From assembly GCA_046734335.1 (NCBI GenBank), contig JBKPRA010000053.1, forward strand, positions 62,001-126,000: a DNA stretch of 64,000 nucleotides, read 5' to 3'. The stretch comes from DATBLE01 sp046734335. Its GTDB lineage: Bacteria > Actinomycetota > Thermoleophilia > Gaiellales > Gaiellaceae. Below the pieces are notes generated by a model that ran no database searches, was not told the DNA's origin, and worked only from the letters and a program-made list of their open reading frames with translations. The translations under genes and the position numbers were made by a program. Positions 16,167 through 25,765 of the stretch are shown piece by piece; the first letter of the stretch is position 1, and each line of letters starts with the position of its first letter.

Positions 16167-18092
16167 GTGCGCCGAATCGCACAGGCCGCGGTTGTGGCGT
16201 TGCTGGCCGTCTGGGTCGCATCCCCCGCGGCTGCGGAATTCTCGCCGGAGCAACAGCTCGCCGACCGCTACGCCCCCGTGGTCGCACTGAAGCAGCAGTC
16301 CGAAGCTTGCAGCTCCGACGGAGAGCCCTACCGGCCCGTTCCCGTCGACCCTCTCTTCGGCCGCTCCGACGTCCGCCTGGTCGATTCGAACGGTCAGCTG
16401 ATCCGGTCGGCCCCGACCGCGGCCGACCTCTACGGCCGCGACGACCAGACGTACCTGAACTTCCCGGGCTCCCCGCTCGATCCCGGCTGCCGCTACGAGC
16501 AGTGGGCCGACCAGGTCTTCGCGGGCAAACCGACCACCGCGTACGCACACGTGAGCACCGAGCGGGGCAAGCCGGGCAAGCTCGCCCTCCAGTACTGGCT
16601 CTACTACCCCTTCAACGACTGGAACAACAAGCACGAGTCCGACTGGGAGATAGTCCAGCTGATGTTCGACGCCGCCACGGCGTCGGAGGCCCTCGAGCGC
16701 AGCCCGACGCAGGTCGGGTACTCGCAGCACGAGGGCGCCGAGCGGGCCGACTGGAATGACGACAAGCTGCAGAAGCAGGGAACCCACGTGGTCGTCTTCC
16801 CGGGCCGCGGCTCGCACGCCGACTACTACGAGCAGGCAGTCTGGCTGGGCCACAGCGCTCAGGAGGGCTTCGGCTGCGACAACACGACGGCACCTTCGAA
16901 CGAGGAGCCGACGAAGGCTGTCCTTCTCCCCGACGGGCCGCCCGCTTCCGCGTCGGCGCCGTTCGCCTGGCTCGCGTACGGCGGACACTGGGGCCAGAAG
17001 GAGCACGGCCCCAATACGGGCCCGACCGGCCCGAATACGAAGCAGCAGTGGACGGAGCCCGTCAGCTGGGTCGACGACGAGTGGCGCGACGGCAGCACCG
17101 AGGTGCCCTCCGGCTCGACGCTGGGCCTCAGTGCCACCAGCTTCTTCTGCGGGGCCGTCGCCAAGGGGTCGCAGCTTTACCTGGACTTCCTGCGTACGCC
17201 CTGGTTCGTGCTCGGCGTGCTGGCCGCCGTCTGCCTGCTCGGCGTGTGGCTGAGCCGCCGCACGGTCTGGTCTCCGCACGAGCCGTTTCCGATCGACACG
17301 GCCCGCACCGGCGGGCAGATCTACCGCGCCGGGTTCAGGCTCTACCGCCGCTACCGTCGCCTCTTCGTCGGGATCGGGCTGATCTTCGTACCGCTCGCGG
17401 CGGTCAGCATCCTGGTGCAGCAGCTACTCATCCACTTGACGGGCGCGGGCACGTTCCTCGATACGGCTGCGAGCGACCCGGTCGTCAGCGGCGTCTGCGC
17501 GCTCCTCTTCGGCGAGCTCTCGTCGATCATCGCCGCAATCGTGGTCGTCGCGGCCGTCGCGCATGCACTCGACCGGATCGAGCAGGGCGGCCGGCCCGAT
17601 GCGGTCGAGGCGTTCAAGGAGGTCTTGCCCCGCCTGTGGTCGCTCGGCTGGGCGTGGCTCCGCGTGATCGTCGTCGCCGGCCTCCTCACGCTGACGATCG
17701 TCGGGATCCCACTTGCGGTCGTCTACCTCGTGCGCAAGGTGGTGCTCACCCAGGCGTGCGTCCTCGAGGACCTGCACGCCACTCCTGCGCTCCGGCGCAG
17801 CAGTGAACTGGTCGGCGGTCACGGGCCGCGGGTGCTCGCGATCAGCGCACTCGTCAACGTCACGGCATTCCTGCTCGGCCCGGTCGTCGGCGTGGCGGTG
17901 CTGTTCCTGACCTCGAGCTCGCTCGCCGTGATCAACCTGATCAGCTCGCTGGTCTACGCCGTCGTCGTGCCGTATGCGGGCATCGCGATCACGCTGCTCT
18001 TCTACGATCTCCGTCGCCGGTATGCCGGAGAGGAGCCCGCGGTGCTGCCAGCGCAATCCGTGCCGGGCCATGACGTGGCTGCTCCGGCGTGA
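16167..18092 (+). CDS. Vps62-like secreted domain fused to a multi-pass membrane domain
   Basis: The 641-aa protein starts with a signal sequence, then a ~300-residue extracytoplasmic domain with ALQYWLYYPFNDWNNKHESDWE, VVFPGRGSHADYY and WLAYGGHWGQKEHGP. These are hallmarks of the Vps62-related/DUF946-like family, whose biochemical role is unclear. From about residue 345 there are about seven hydrophobic helices resembling YciC/glycerophosphodiester-phosphodiesterase membrane domains (GQIYRAGFRLYRRYRRLFVGIGL). The fusion suggests a cell-surface module anchored to a membrane scaffold. GTG at 16167 directly precedes the signal sequence. Confidence 0.75.
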   Translation: MRRIAQAAVVALLAVWVASPAAAEFSPEQQLADRYAPVVALKQQSEACSSDGEPYRPVPVDPLFGRSDVRLVDSNGQLIRSAPTAADLYGRDDQTYLNFPGSPLDPGCRYEQWADQVFAGKPTTAYAHVSTERGKPGKLALQYWLYYPFNDWNNKHESDWEIVQLMFDAATASEALERSPTQVGYSQHEGAERADWNDDKLQKQGTHVVVFPGRGSHADYYEQAVWLGHSAQEGFGCDNTTAPSNEEPTKAVLLPDGPPASASAPFAWLAYGGHWGQKEHGPNTGPTGPNTKQQWTEPVSWVDDEWRDGSTEVPSGSTLGLSATSFFCGAVAKGSQLYLDFLRTPWFVLGVLAAVCLLGVWLSRRTVWSPHEPFPIDTARTGGQIYRAGFRLYRRYRRLFVGIGLIFVPLAAVSILVQQLLIHLTGAGTFLDTAASDPVVSGVCALLFGELSSIIAAIVVVAAVAHALDRIEQGGRPDAVEAFKEVLPRLWSLGWAWLRVIVVAGLLTLTIVGIPLAVVYLVRKVVLTQACVLEDLHATPALRRSSELVGGHGPRVLAISALVNVTAFLLGPVVGVAVLFLTSSSLAVINLISSLVYAVVVPYAGIAITLLFYDLRRRYAGEEPAVLPAQSVPGHDVAAPA

Positions 18093-18137
18093 GATGCTGC
18101 GTGAAACCGCCCAGTCCTTCACGAAGGGAGCCACCCG

Positions 18138-19301
18138 ATGAGCGAGACCCCCGCTCCTCCCGCTCCGGCGCCGCAACGACGCTTGCCGCGCTGGCGGATC
18201 ATCACCGCGCGCATCCTGACGGTCATCGGGATCCTGCTCGTGGTCGTCTCGGTGCTGGCCAATTACGTCAAGCGAACGGCGCTCGACGAGAACAATTTTC
18301 GCGGCACGGCGCGGGCACTGATCGCGGACGACAAGATCCGCAACCAGGTCGCCTCCACGCTGACCGACGAGCTCTACTCGAACGCAGACGTCGCCGCCAC
18401 GCTCCAGAAGAGGCTGCCGGACAACCTGCAGCCGCTCGCCGTCCCGATCGCCGGGCTGGTGCAGAACGCGACCGAAAGCGCCGCGAAGCAGCTCCTGGCG
18501 CGGCCACGTGTCCAGGATCTCTTCGTGAACGCAGCCTCGTTGGCGCAGCGGCAGTTCGTCGCCCTCCTCAACGACGACAAGGACGTGCTGCGGACGACGA
18601 ACGGCGACGTCGTCCTCGATTTCCGGCCGCTCCTGTTGAAGCTCGGCGAGCGGTTCAACGTCGCCGACAGCGTCTCGCCCGATGCGGGCCGGATCGTCCT
18701 TCTCCACTCGGACCAGCTGAAGACGGGCCAGCGGGCGACGAGAGCGCTCCGCTTCGTGGCCGACTGGATCTGGGCGCTCGCCCTCGTAGCCTGGATCGGT
18801 GCGATCCTGCTCGTGCCCGGCCGGCGGCGCCTCGAGGTCAGGGCAATTGCGATCGGGATCCTCGCCTCCGGCTTCCTGATCCTGATCGTGCGCAACTCGG
18901 CCGGCCGCTACTTCGTGAACAACATCGTCGAGTCCGACACTGTCCGCCCGTCCGCGAAGGACGCCTACTCGATCATCACCGAGCTGCTCAAGGGTGCAGG
19001 GTGGACGGCCGTGATCCTCGGTGCCGTTGCGCTCGTCGGTGCGTGGCTGACGGGCCCCGGCCGCCACGCCGAGTCCGCGAGGGCGTTCCTCGCGCCGTAC
19101 CTCTCCGGGGTGGGCATCTACGCCGTCACGATCGGTGGCTTCCTGCTCCTGCTCTGGTGGCGCCCCACGCCGCAGTTCGGCTACTGGCTCAACATCATCA
19201 TCTTCTTCGTCCTGCTGATGATCGGAACGGAGGTCGTGCGGCGCCAGCTCGCACGTGAGCATCCAGCGCCCGAAGAGGCCGTGGCCACGCCGACAGCATG
19301 A
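18138..19301 (+). CDS. Multi-pass integral membrane protein, unknown function
   Basis: The 387-aa protein has an N-terminal membrane helix (ITARILTVIGILLVVVSVLA), a ~170-residue hydrophilic, probably extracytoplasmic, helical region and then four C-terminal helices from about residue 215 on. Similar large membrane proteins are common in actinobacteria without assigned function. The start is supported by AAGGGAG upstream of ATG 18138. Its stop overlaps the next ATG (ATGA), so it is coupled to the holin-phosphodiesterase gene. Confidence 0.8.
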   Translation: MSETPAPPAPAPQRRLPRWRIITARILTVIGILLVVVSVLANYVKRTALDENNFRGTARALIADDKIRNQVASTLTDELYSNADVAATLQKRLPDNLQPLAVPIAGLVQNATESAAKQLLARPRVQDLFVNAASLAQRQFVALLNDDKDVLRTTNGDVVLDFRPLLLKLGERFNVADSVSPDAGRIVLLHSDQLKTGQRATRALRFVADWIWALALVAWIGAILLVPGRRRLEVRAIAIGILASGFLILIVRNSAGRYFVNNIVESDTVRPSAKDAYSIITELLKGAGWTAVILGAVALVGAWLTGPGRHAESARAFLAPYLSGVGIYAVTIGGFLLLLWWRPTPQFGYWLNIIIFFVLLMIGTEVVRRQLAREHPAPEEAVATPTA

Positions 19302-21349
19302 GCGCGGAGTCCTGGCAGCCGGCGAGGCTGCGCTACCGGCCGCTGCCGGTCCTGCTGACGTGGATCGAGACCGCGGCTGCGCTGCTGATCGCGGCCGCGA
19401 TCCTCCCGGGCATCGAGATCAACGGCTTCAGGGGTGCGCTTGTCACGGCGCTCCTGATCGCCATCTTCAACGCCGTGCTGCCGCCGCTCTTCGCGGCGCT
19501 GCGGATCCCGTTCATGGCCGCGCTCGGGTTCCTCATCGCCCTGATCCTGAATGCCGTCATGCTGCTGCTCGCGGCCCGGGTCGACGCGAGCTCGATCGAG
19601 GTCTCCAACTTCGGCTGGGCGCTCCTCGCCGCGCTGGTGGCGTCGGCGATCGGCGTCGCCCTGGGCGTCCTGCTCGGGACGAACGACGACGACACGTACA
19701 TGCTGAAGATGACGCGCCGGATCGCGAGGCGGCAGGGCGGCGGAGCGGTCAGCGACGTGCCGGGCCTGCTCTTCCTCGAGATCGACGGGCTCGCGCTGCC
19801 GGTGCTCCAGCGGGCGATGCGCGACGGCTCGGCGCCGACACTGGCCCGGTGGATCGACGAGGGGACCCACCGGCTGGTCGAGTGGGAGCCCGACCTCTCG
19901 TCGCAGACCGGGGCGAGCCAGGCGGGGATCCTGCTGGGCTCGAACCAGGACATCCCCGCATTCCGCTGGGTTGTGAAGGAGACCGGGAGGGTGGTGGCCT
20001 GCTCGGGTCCGCAGGACTGCGCCGAGATCGAGCAGGAGCACGCGACCGGCATCGGCCTGCTCGTCAACGGCGGCTCGAGCCGCGGGAACCTCCTGTCCGG
20101 CGAGGCCGACGAGGTGATCCTCACGTGCAGCAGGATGAGCGCGGAGACCCGGGCCAACCCCGGCTACCGCGCGTTCTTCGCCAACGGCATCAACGTCGCG
20201 CGCACGTTCGTCCTCTTCTTCTGGGAGGTGGTGCTCGAGTGGACGTCGGCCCTGCGCGCTGCCCGCCGCGACGTGCGCCCGCGCGGGCACCGCGGCGGCA
20301 TCTATCCGTTCATGCGCGCGGCCATGTGCGTGATCGTCCGCGACCTGATCGTCTACGGCGTGATCTCGGACATGATGTTCGGCCGTCCGGTCGTCTACTC
20401 GACCTTCTCCAGCTACGACGAGGTCGCCCACCACTCCGGCCTGGAGCGCACGGACACCCTCGAGGCGCTGCGCAAGCTCGACCAGCAGTTCGGCCGGATC
20501 GGCCGGGCGCGGAAGTACGCGGCCCGTCCCTATCTCATCGTCGTCCTCTCCGACCACGGGCAGACTCAGGGCGCGACCTTCAGGCAACGCAACGGCTACG
20601 GGCTGGACGAGCTGGTCGAGCGTGCGCTCGAGGACGGCAAAGTCGAGGCGATCGGCGGCGGCGACGAGCAGCAGGCGATGACCGGACTGGCGCTCGGAGA
20701 GGCCGTCGGCGCCACGGCGAAGCCGCCGAAAGCGTCCAAGCAGCAGGTCGGCGACCGCCGCGTGGTCGTGCTCGGCTCGGGCAATCTCGGGCTCGTCTAC
20801 CTGATGGACGAGCCGCGCCGGCTGACGCTCGAGGAGATCGACGAGCGCCATCCGCGGCTGATCGCCGAGCTACGCGCGCATCCGCACGTCGGCTGGCTGC
20901 TCGTCCGTTCCCGCGACCGTGGCGCCGTCGTGCTCGGCGCGAATGGAGCCCGCATCCTCCAGGAGGACGCCGTCGAGGGCGATGACCCGCTCGCCGTCTT
21001 CACGCCGACCGCGGCGGATCACCTCCTGCGCACCGACGGGTTCGACAACGTCGCCGACATCATGGTCGGCAGTTTCTACGACTCGCAGCTGGAGGAAGGC
21101 TGCGCCTTCGAGGAGTTGGTCTCGTTCCACGGGGGACTCGGCGGCCCTCAGACGCGCCCGTTCGTCCTCTACCCGGCCGAGCTGCCCGCGCCAGATGGCG
21201 CGATCGTCGGCGCCGCCGCCGTGCACGGCCTGCTCGCCGGGTGGCGTCGCACGCTCCAGGGCGACGATGCCATCCCGCTTCGGGCTGCGGCAGCTGCCAA
21301 CGAGGTGGGGGACGGGACGGATCCCGTCCCCGAGACGGTCTCGAGCTAA
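19298..21349 (+). CDS. Holin-like 4-TM domain fused to a type I phosphodiesterase/alkaline-phosphatase-fold domain
   Basis: The 683-aa protein begins with about four membrane helices (residues 17-130), resembling the PF04020-type mycobacterial holin family. This is followed by a large phosphodiesterase/nucleotide-pyrophosphatase-fold domain. Metal-binding features of that fold are visible: FLEIDGLALPVL with the nucleophile region SSQTGASQAG, YSTFSSYDEVAHHSG and VVLSDHGQTQG. The substrate could be a phosphodiester of a lipid or cell-wall polymer, but that is inference. The same fusion is known in actinobacteria. It is coupled to the upstream membrane protein. Confidence 0.85.
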   Translation: MSAESWQPARLRYRPLPVLLTWIETAAALLIAAAILPGIEINGFRGALVTALLIAIFNAVLPPLFAALRIPFMAALGFLIALILNAVMLLLAARVDASSIEVSNFGWALLAALVASAIGVALGVLLGTNDDDTYMLKMTRRIARRQGGGAVSDVPGLLFLEIDGLALPVLQRAMRDGSAPTLARWIDEGTHRLVEWEPDLSSQTGASQAGILLGSNQDIPAFRWVVKETGRVVACSGPQDCAEIEQEHATGIGLLVNGGSSRGNLLSGEADEVILTCSRMSAETRANPGYRAFFANGINVARTFVLFFWEVVLEWTSALRAARRDVRPRGHRGGIYPFMRAAMCVIVRDLIVYGVISDMMFGRPVVYSTFSSYDEVAHHSGLERTDTLEALRKLDQQFGRIGRARKYAARPYLIVVLSDHGQTQGATFRQRNGYGLDELVERALEDGKVEAIGGGDEQQAMTGLALGEAVGATAKPPKASKQQVGDRRVVVLGSGNLGLVYLMDEPRRLTLEEIDERHPRLIAELRAHPHVGWLLVRSRDRGAVVLGANGARILQEDAVEGDDPLAVFTPTAADHLLRTDGFDNVADIMVGSFYDSQLEEGCAFEELVSFHGGLGGPQTRPFVLYPAELPAPDGAIVGAAAVHGLLAGWRRTLQGDDAIPLRAAAAANEVGDGTDPVPETVSS

Positions 21350-21726
21350 GCCAGGGCCTTGGCTTTGAGCTGGTCGAACTCGGCCTGGGTGATCGTGCCG
21401 GCGTCGAGGAGCTCCTTCGCCTTGGCGATCTGGTCGGCGCTGCCGCCCGCGACGCTTTGCACGTACTGATCGAACTGCTGCTGCGACTGCTGCGCGTCCT
21501 TCGCCTGGCGCTCGGCGATCCCGTGCCCGTTGACGATCAGGTAGGCGATCAGCCCGATCAGCGGGAAGAACAGGATGAAGAGCAGCCACAGGGCTTTCTT
21601 GCCGCCGTGGATGTCGTGCCGCCGGAAGACGTCCACGATGATGCTGAACAGCATCAGGAAGTAGACGACCATGAAGAAGATCACGATCAGCGACCACAGG
21701 AAGGTCAGAAAGCCGGTAGCGAGCAT
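21346..21726 (-). CDS. PLDc_N/SHOCT domain small membrane protein
   Basis: The 126-aa protein has two membrane helices (FLWSLIVIFFMVVYFLML and ALWLLFILFFPLIGLIAYLI) in the arrangement of the phospholipase D N-terminal-type (PLDc_N) domain. It ends in a SHOCT motif: DQIAKAKELLDAGTITQAEFDQLKAKAL. SHOCT segments are short oligomerisation/regulatory helices. ATG at 21726 has AAAGGAAT upstream. Its 3' end overlaps the convergent phosphodiesterase gene by 4 bp. The function is not established. Confidence 0.85.
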   Translation of the reverse strand: MLATGFLTFLWSLIVIFFMVVYFLMLFSIIVDVFRRHDIHGGKKALWLLFILFFPLIGLIAYLIVNGHGIAERQAKDAQQSQQQFDQYVQSVAGGSADQIAKAKELLDAGTITQAEFDQLKAKALA

Positions 21727-21769
21727 GCGATTCCTTTCGGGGGGTTAGGGCGACGCCGCCGCGATCGTA

Positions 21770-22492
21770 CTAGTCGAGCGCCAGCGTGTCCTCGACCCCG
21801 AGGATCCGGACGGCCACCTCTGGCGCCAGCTCGGCGGCGGCGCGCGCGAACGCCTCTGCCGGGCCGGCCGACGGCTCCGGTTGTCGACCGACCCGGTAGG
21901 TGCCCCAGTGGATCGGGACGGCCACCGTCGGTCGTAGTAGGGCCAGCGCGGCTGCCGCGCGATGTGGGTCGAGGTGGCCGGGCCCGAGCTTCTTTCCCCA
22001 GCCCGCCACCGGCAGCAGCGCGACGTCGAGCGGTGCGAACGCCGCCATCCCGGCGAAGAGATCGGTGTCACCTGCGAAGTAGATGGCCCTGGAGCCGCGC
22101 AGGACGTACCCGAGCGCGGGCCCGCTCGCGCCTCCGGGCCGACGGCGTCCGTCGTGGTCTGCCTCGACCGCGTCGACCTGGAGGTCGCCGATCTGGACGC
22201 TGTCCCCGGGCTCGACCTCCCTCACATCCGCGAAGCCGCGGAGCAGCCGCGCGCCCCCGCGCGGCAGCACCACCGGCAGTTCGCGCGCGAACGTGCGCAT
22301 CGAGGGCACGTCGAGATGGTCGTAGTGCAGGTGAGAGAGCAGCACGGCCGTGGCGCCCGTCGGGGGCTTCGCCGCACGGGCGCGACGGAGATGAACCACG
22401 CGGCGGCGAAGGACCGGGTCGGTCACGACGCGCTCGCCGTCCAGGTCGACGACGACGGTCGCGTGCCCGAGCCAGGTCACCGCCCCGCTCAT
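21770..22492 (-). CDS. MBL-fold metallo-hydrolase (UlaG-like)
   Basis: The 240-aa protein carries the metallo-beta-lactamase metal site LLSHLHYDHLDVPS (HxHxDH), ADHDGRR, YFAGDTDLF and PIHWGTYR, as in the UlaG/YtnP-like subgroup of MBL hydrolases. The substrate is unknown. It is the last gene of the MoxR operon, 12 bp after the VWA gene, but its role there is unclear. Confidence 0.87.
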   Translation of the reverse strand: MSGAVTWLGHATVVVDLDGERVVTDPVLRRRVVHLRRARAAKPPTGATAVLLSHLHYDHLDVPSMRTFARELPVVLPRGGARLLRGFADVREVEPGDSVQIGDLQVDAVEADHDGRRRPGGASGPALGYVLRGSRAIYFAGDTDLFAGMAAFAPLDVALLPVAGWGKKLGPGHLDPHRAAAALALLRPTVAVPIHWGTYRVGRQPEPSAGPAEAFARAAAELAPEVAVRILGVEDTLALD

Positions 22493-22504
22493 GCCGTCCC
22501 CAGG

Positions 22505-23467
22505 CTAGATGTTCCGGCGGCGCAGGACGATCGCCAGCGGGACGGCGGCCGCCACGACCAGCCAGGGCGCCAGGTCGTGCCTGGCCGTGGTCGAGCCGAG
22601 GTTCGCGGTCGGTCCGGAGCCGATCGCCCTGACGGCTGCCTGTTCGGCGCCCGCGACGTCGTCCTCCGGGTAGGCGCGCCCGTGCGTGGCGGCAAGGAAG
22701 TCGTGCAGGGTCTCGCCGGTCGCCGGAGGTGGGATGTAGGCGCTCTCCGGCTGTCCGCTCGCTCCGAAGACCCGCTCTCCGGAGCGGCCGATGCGGACGA
22801 GCACGACGGCCGTCCGCGGCTTGGCCTCGAAGCTCTTGCGGACGCCCGGCTCGTTGAAACCCGTGCTCTCCGCGTCGGTGAGGATCACGAGCAGTCGCTT
22901 CCTTGCTCCCGGCCTGAAGTAGCCCTCGAGCGGGAAGGGCGCAACAGCGTCGAAGCTCGAGATCGTCGTGCTGCTCTGGAGTCCGGGTGGCCGCTCGATT
23001 CCCAGCGACTTCTCGACGGCGGCGGCGAACGCGTTACGGTCGGTCGTCGGGAGCAGTAGTGGGAGCGGGCGGTCGGTGAACGTGCCGAGCCCCGTCGGGA
23101 CGTCGCCGAGCGCGGCGCGGATGCGGAGTGCGATCCGGCGCGCGCGGTCCAGGCGCACGTCCGACTCCGCCGTCGCCGATGCGTCCATCGATCTCGACGT
23201 GTCGACGGCGACGAGCGCCTCCGCGTCGAGTCGGGCCAGGCGGGGGGTGGTGCTGCTCAGCACGGGCTGCGCCGCGGCGAGGCCCAGGGCGGCGGCGATG
23301 GCGACGACCGCTATGCGTAGCGTCCACCGTGATCTGGGCGGCGGAGCGGAGAGCCCGAGCAGTGCACGTGCGCGCTCGTTGCGCCGTTCGACCACGAGGA
23401 CGAGCGCCAGCGGGACGAGCCCGGCAAGGGCGACCAGTGCGGCCGTGGGGGAGTCGAAGTGGATCAT
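22505..23467 (-). CDS. VWA domain membrane protein (BatA-like)
   Basis: The 320-aa protein has two N-terminal membrane helices, a von Willebrand factor A domain with the MIDAS motif AVDTSRSMDAS, and a C-terminal helix (APWLVVAAAVPLAIVL). This is the layout of BatA/BatB proteins in MoxR operons, which anchor a VWA domain to the membrane and are thought to work with MoxR-type ATPases in envelope or stress functions. ATG at 23467 shares one base with the preceding TGA (TGATG). Confidence 0.85.
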   Translation of the reverse strand: MIHFDSPTAALVALAGLVPLALVLVVERRNERARALLGLSAPPPRSRWTLRIAVVAIAAALGLAAAQPVLSSTTPRLARLDAEALVAVDTSRSMDASATAESDVRLDRARRIALRIRAALGDVPTGLGTFTDRPLPLLLPTTDRNAFAAAVEKSLGIERPPGLQSSTTISSFDAVAPFPLEGYFRPGARKRLLVILTDAESTGFNEPGVRKSFEAKPRTAVVLVRIGRSGERVFGASGQPESAYIPPPATGETLHDFLAATHGRAYPEDDVAGAEQAAVRAIGSGPTANLGSTTARHDLAPWLVVAAAVPLAIVLRRRNI

Positions 23468-24093
23468 CAGTAGCCGTGGCCGGCCGCGGAGGAGCTCGCT
23501 CCGGCGTGCGCGGACCGCTGCAGGCGCTCGCGACCGCGGACGGACGACTTGTACGTGCTCTGCTGGTAGAGAAGCTCGAGGTTGGTCTTCGCCTGCTCGT
23601 TCGACGGGTCGAGCCTGACCGCGTCCTGGAATTCGAAGACGCTGCGGTCGATCGGGACGTTCCCGGCGGGCGCGGTGGCTGCGTCCACCAGTGCCAGAAC
23701 GCCGAGCAGATTGGAGGCGGTGGACGCGCGGCGCCGGTCCGAGTCGCCGCGGATCTCGCGGGCGAGCGCCGTCTCCGCGCGGATGCGCGCCTGGCCGGCG
23801 TCGCTGGTCCGGGCGAGCTCGAGGTCGCGGGTGTAGGCGCGACGGAAGCCCAACGCTGCCCGGCGGTACGCCACGTCGTCGCCGAGTCCTAGCGCTGCTC
23901 TGGCCGGTGAGAACGGCAGAGTTTCGTCGACCGTCCACGACACGCCCGCTCTCCGAGCCGGGTCGGCTGCGGCGACGTCGCCCGAGCGGATCACCTGCGG
24001 CCAGCGCCCGGCGTCGCGCGCGAACAGCGCCAGCGCGACCGCGAGCACGCCGCAGGCCGCGCTGGCGACCAGGAGGCCTGTCGTGCGCCTCAT
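23467..24093 (-). CDS. Membrane-anchored TPR-like protein of the MoxR operon
   Basis: The 208-aa protein has an N-terminal membrane helix (GLLVASAACGVLAVALALFA), a helical region and a TPR-like segment FEFQDAVRLDPSNEQAKTNLELLYQQ near residue 160. The C-terminus is low-complexity. Position between two VWA genes fits the BatC-type TPR component of Bat operons. The overlap with both neighbours (TGATG and ATGA) indicates tight co-translation. Confidence 0.75.
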   Translation of the reverse strand: MRRTTGLLVASAACGVLAVALALFARDAGRWPQVIRSGDVAAADPARRAGVSWTVDETLPFSPARAALGLGDDVAYRRAALGFRRAYTRDLELARTSDAGQARIRAETALAREIRGDSDRRRASTASNLLGVLALVDAATAPAGNVPIDRSVFEFQDAVRLDPSNEQAKTNLELLYQQSTYKSSVRGRERLQRSAHAGASSSAAGHGY

Positions 24094-24887
24094 GCCGCGC
24101 TCCTCCGCCTGCCCCAGACCAGCCGGCCGAGCAGGTGCTCGTTCAGGGCGAGCAGCAGCACGACGAGCACGATCAGCGCCACCAGCAGAGTCGGGAACGA
24201 CCGCCTTCCGGTGTCGGCCGCTCTCAGGGTACGCAGCGTCGTTACCGAGCCGCCGGAGCCGAGGGCGTCGCGGAAGAACTGGGCGTCCTGCGGGACCGGG
24301 TTCACCGCGATCATCCGGATCGGGATCGCGTCGCGCTGGTAGTTGACGAGGCTTCGGGCGAGGTCGACCTCGTCGTTCGGGGAGTCGTCCAGATCGCTGA
24401 TCAGGACGACCGAGCCCTTCTCGACGTGCGCCTGTCGCAGCATCGAGTGGGCGAGGTCGAGCGCCGCCGAGATCCGCGTCCCCGCCGAGAATGTCGCTGT
24501 CCACGGGTTCGGCCCGCTCCCTGAGAAGAAGCGCAGGAACGGCCGCAGCGCATCGGAGCGCGTGCCGATGGGCAACGCCTGATACGCGGTGTCGGAGAAA
24601 AGCACGAGCCCGAGCCGCCGGCCCGAGTCGGCAAAGTCGTGCAGGGTCTGCTCGATCAGCTTCGAGTTGGCGTAGGAGACGCTCCAGGAGAGGTCGAGCG
24701 CGATCACCGGGCTCCGGCCCGACTCCAGGAACGAGTCCGTCCGGGGGTGGTGTCGCGTGAGCAGGAAGGCCACGACCAGACCCGCGACGAGGACCACGGC
24801 GAGGACGGCCCGTACGACCAGCGTCCACCACGCACTGCCGGAGAGTGCAGCCGGGGAAGAGAGCGGGATCGACGGCGTCCTGCTCAT
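24090..24887 (-). CDS. VWA domain membrane protein (BatB-like)
   Basis: The 265-aa protein has an N-terminal membrane helix, a VWA domain with a MIDAS-type motif ALDLSWSVS (DxSxS), LISDLDDSPNDE, and a C-terminal helix (LLVALIVLVVLLLALNEHLL). It is shorter than its neighbour at 22505. Having two different VWA proteins in one operon is usual for Bat-type systems. ATG at 24887 overlaps the upstream TGA. Confidence 0.83.
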   Translation of the reverse strand: MSRTPSIPLSSPAALSGSAWWTLVVRAVLAVVLVAGLVVAFLLTRHHPRTDSFLESGRSPVIALDLSWSVSYANSKLIEQTLHDFADSGRRLGLVLFSDTAYQALPIGTRSDALRPFLRFFSGSGPNPWTATFSAGTRISAALDLAHSMLRQAHVEKGSVVLISDLDDSPNDEVDLARSLVNYQRDAIPIRMIAVNPVPQDAQFFRDALGSGGSVTTLRTLRAADTGRRSFPTLLVALIVLVVLLLALNEHLLGRLVWGRRRSAA

Positions 24888-25765
24888 TCGACTCCGTCCA
24901 CACTCTCGACCTCGGTGGCAAAGTCCCCGGCCGATCGCGGGGTCGGCGGTTCGGACGACCACGCGAGCCGCCGGGCAGTGTCGGCTTCCATGGGCCGCTC
25001 CACCGCGCGGAGCTCCCGGCCGAGCCACCCGAGAGCCTTGCGGCGCTCCTCTGGCTGGCCGTTCGCGGTGCTCGCCCGAACCGCTTGCAGCGCCTGGGCG
25101 AGTCGCGACGCCGACGGGCCTCCCTTGCCCACGGCGTGTGGTCGCAGGGCGATCCAGGCAAGAGTGACGGCTGCCACCGCGAGCAGGGCGGCCAGGCCGA
25201 CCGCGAGCACCCTCAGGGTGTCCGGCGCGATGCGGTAGCTCGGCGCGGGCAGGGAAGTGTCGAAACGCAGGCTCGACACCGGGTGGTGTCGCTGGGCGTC
25301 GGTCACCCGCGAAACCAGCTGGTACGGGGCCCACCGGATCTGCTGGTTGACGAGCTGGCCGTCGCGCGTGCGGTACGAGACCAGCGCCGGCGGGAAGCGG
25401 CGGGCGACGCGCGCGGCTTGGGGCGTGCACCCGGGCAGCAGGCACTCGAGGACGTAGCGGTACGAGAGCAGCTTCCCGGCGCCTGATGTCCGCTTCAGTG
25501 TCGCGCCGACTATCCGGTTCAGCCCGAAGCGGGGGCGAACCTCGACCGAGCCGACGTCGACTTTCCGGGGATCGACCACGACGTCGAGCCGTGCGCCCAG
25601 CCGGTCGCCGAAAGAGACGGCCGAGGGTGACACCGACGCCGTCGCCTCAATCGGCTGCGCCGGCTGCGCCTCGTCGCCGCCCCCCGGCCGCCAGCCCAGC
25701 GCCACGAACAGGACGAGCAGGACGGCCAGGACTGCCGCGTAGAGGATCCAGACCCGGCTCCTCAT
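24884..25765 (-). CDS. Membrane protein of the MoxR operon, unknown function
   Basis: The 293-aa protein has an N-terminal helix (WILYAAVLAVLLVLFVALGW), an extracytoplasmic beta-rich domain (about 40-190), a second helix (VLAVGLAALLAVAAVTLAWIAL, about 205-226) and a cytoplasmic tail. Its topology and place after DUF58 resemble the DUF4381/Bat-associated membrane proteins, but sequence motifs are weak. ATGA overlaps join it to both neighbours. Confidence 0.7.
   Translation of the reverse strand: MRSRVWILYAAVLAVLLVLFVALGWRPGGGDEAQPAQPIEATASVSPSAVSFGDRLGARLDVVVDPRKVDVGSVEVRPRFGLNRIVGATLKRTSGAGKLLSYRYVLECLLPGCTPQAARVARRFPPALVSYRTRDGQLVNQQIRWAPYQLVSRVTDAQRHHPVSSLRFDTSLPAPSYRIAPDTLRVLAVGLAALLAVAAVTLAWIALRPHAVGKGGPSASRLAQALQAVRASTANGQPEERRKALGWLGRELRAVERPMEADTARRLAWSSEPPTPRSAGDFATEVESVDGVE

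Noticed and set aside
17424..19262. Long minus-strand frame (612 codons) antisense to the membrane-protein genes
   Set aside because: Same type of shadow; the plus-strand frames encode coherent membrane helices and have ribosome binding sites.
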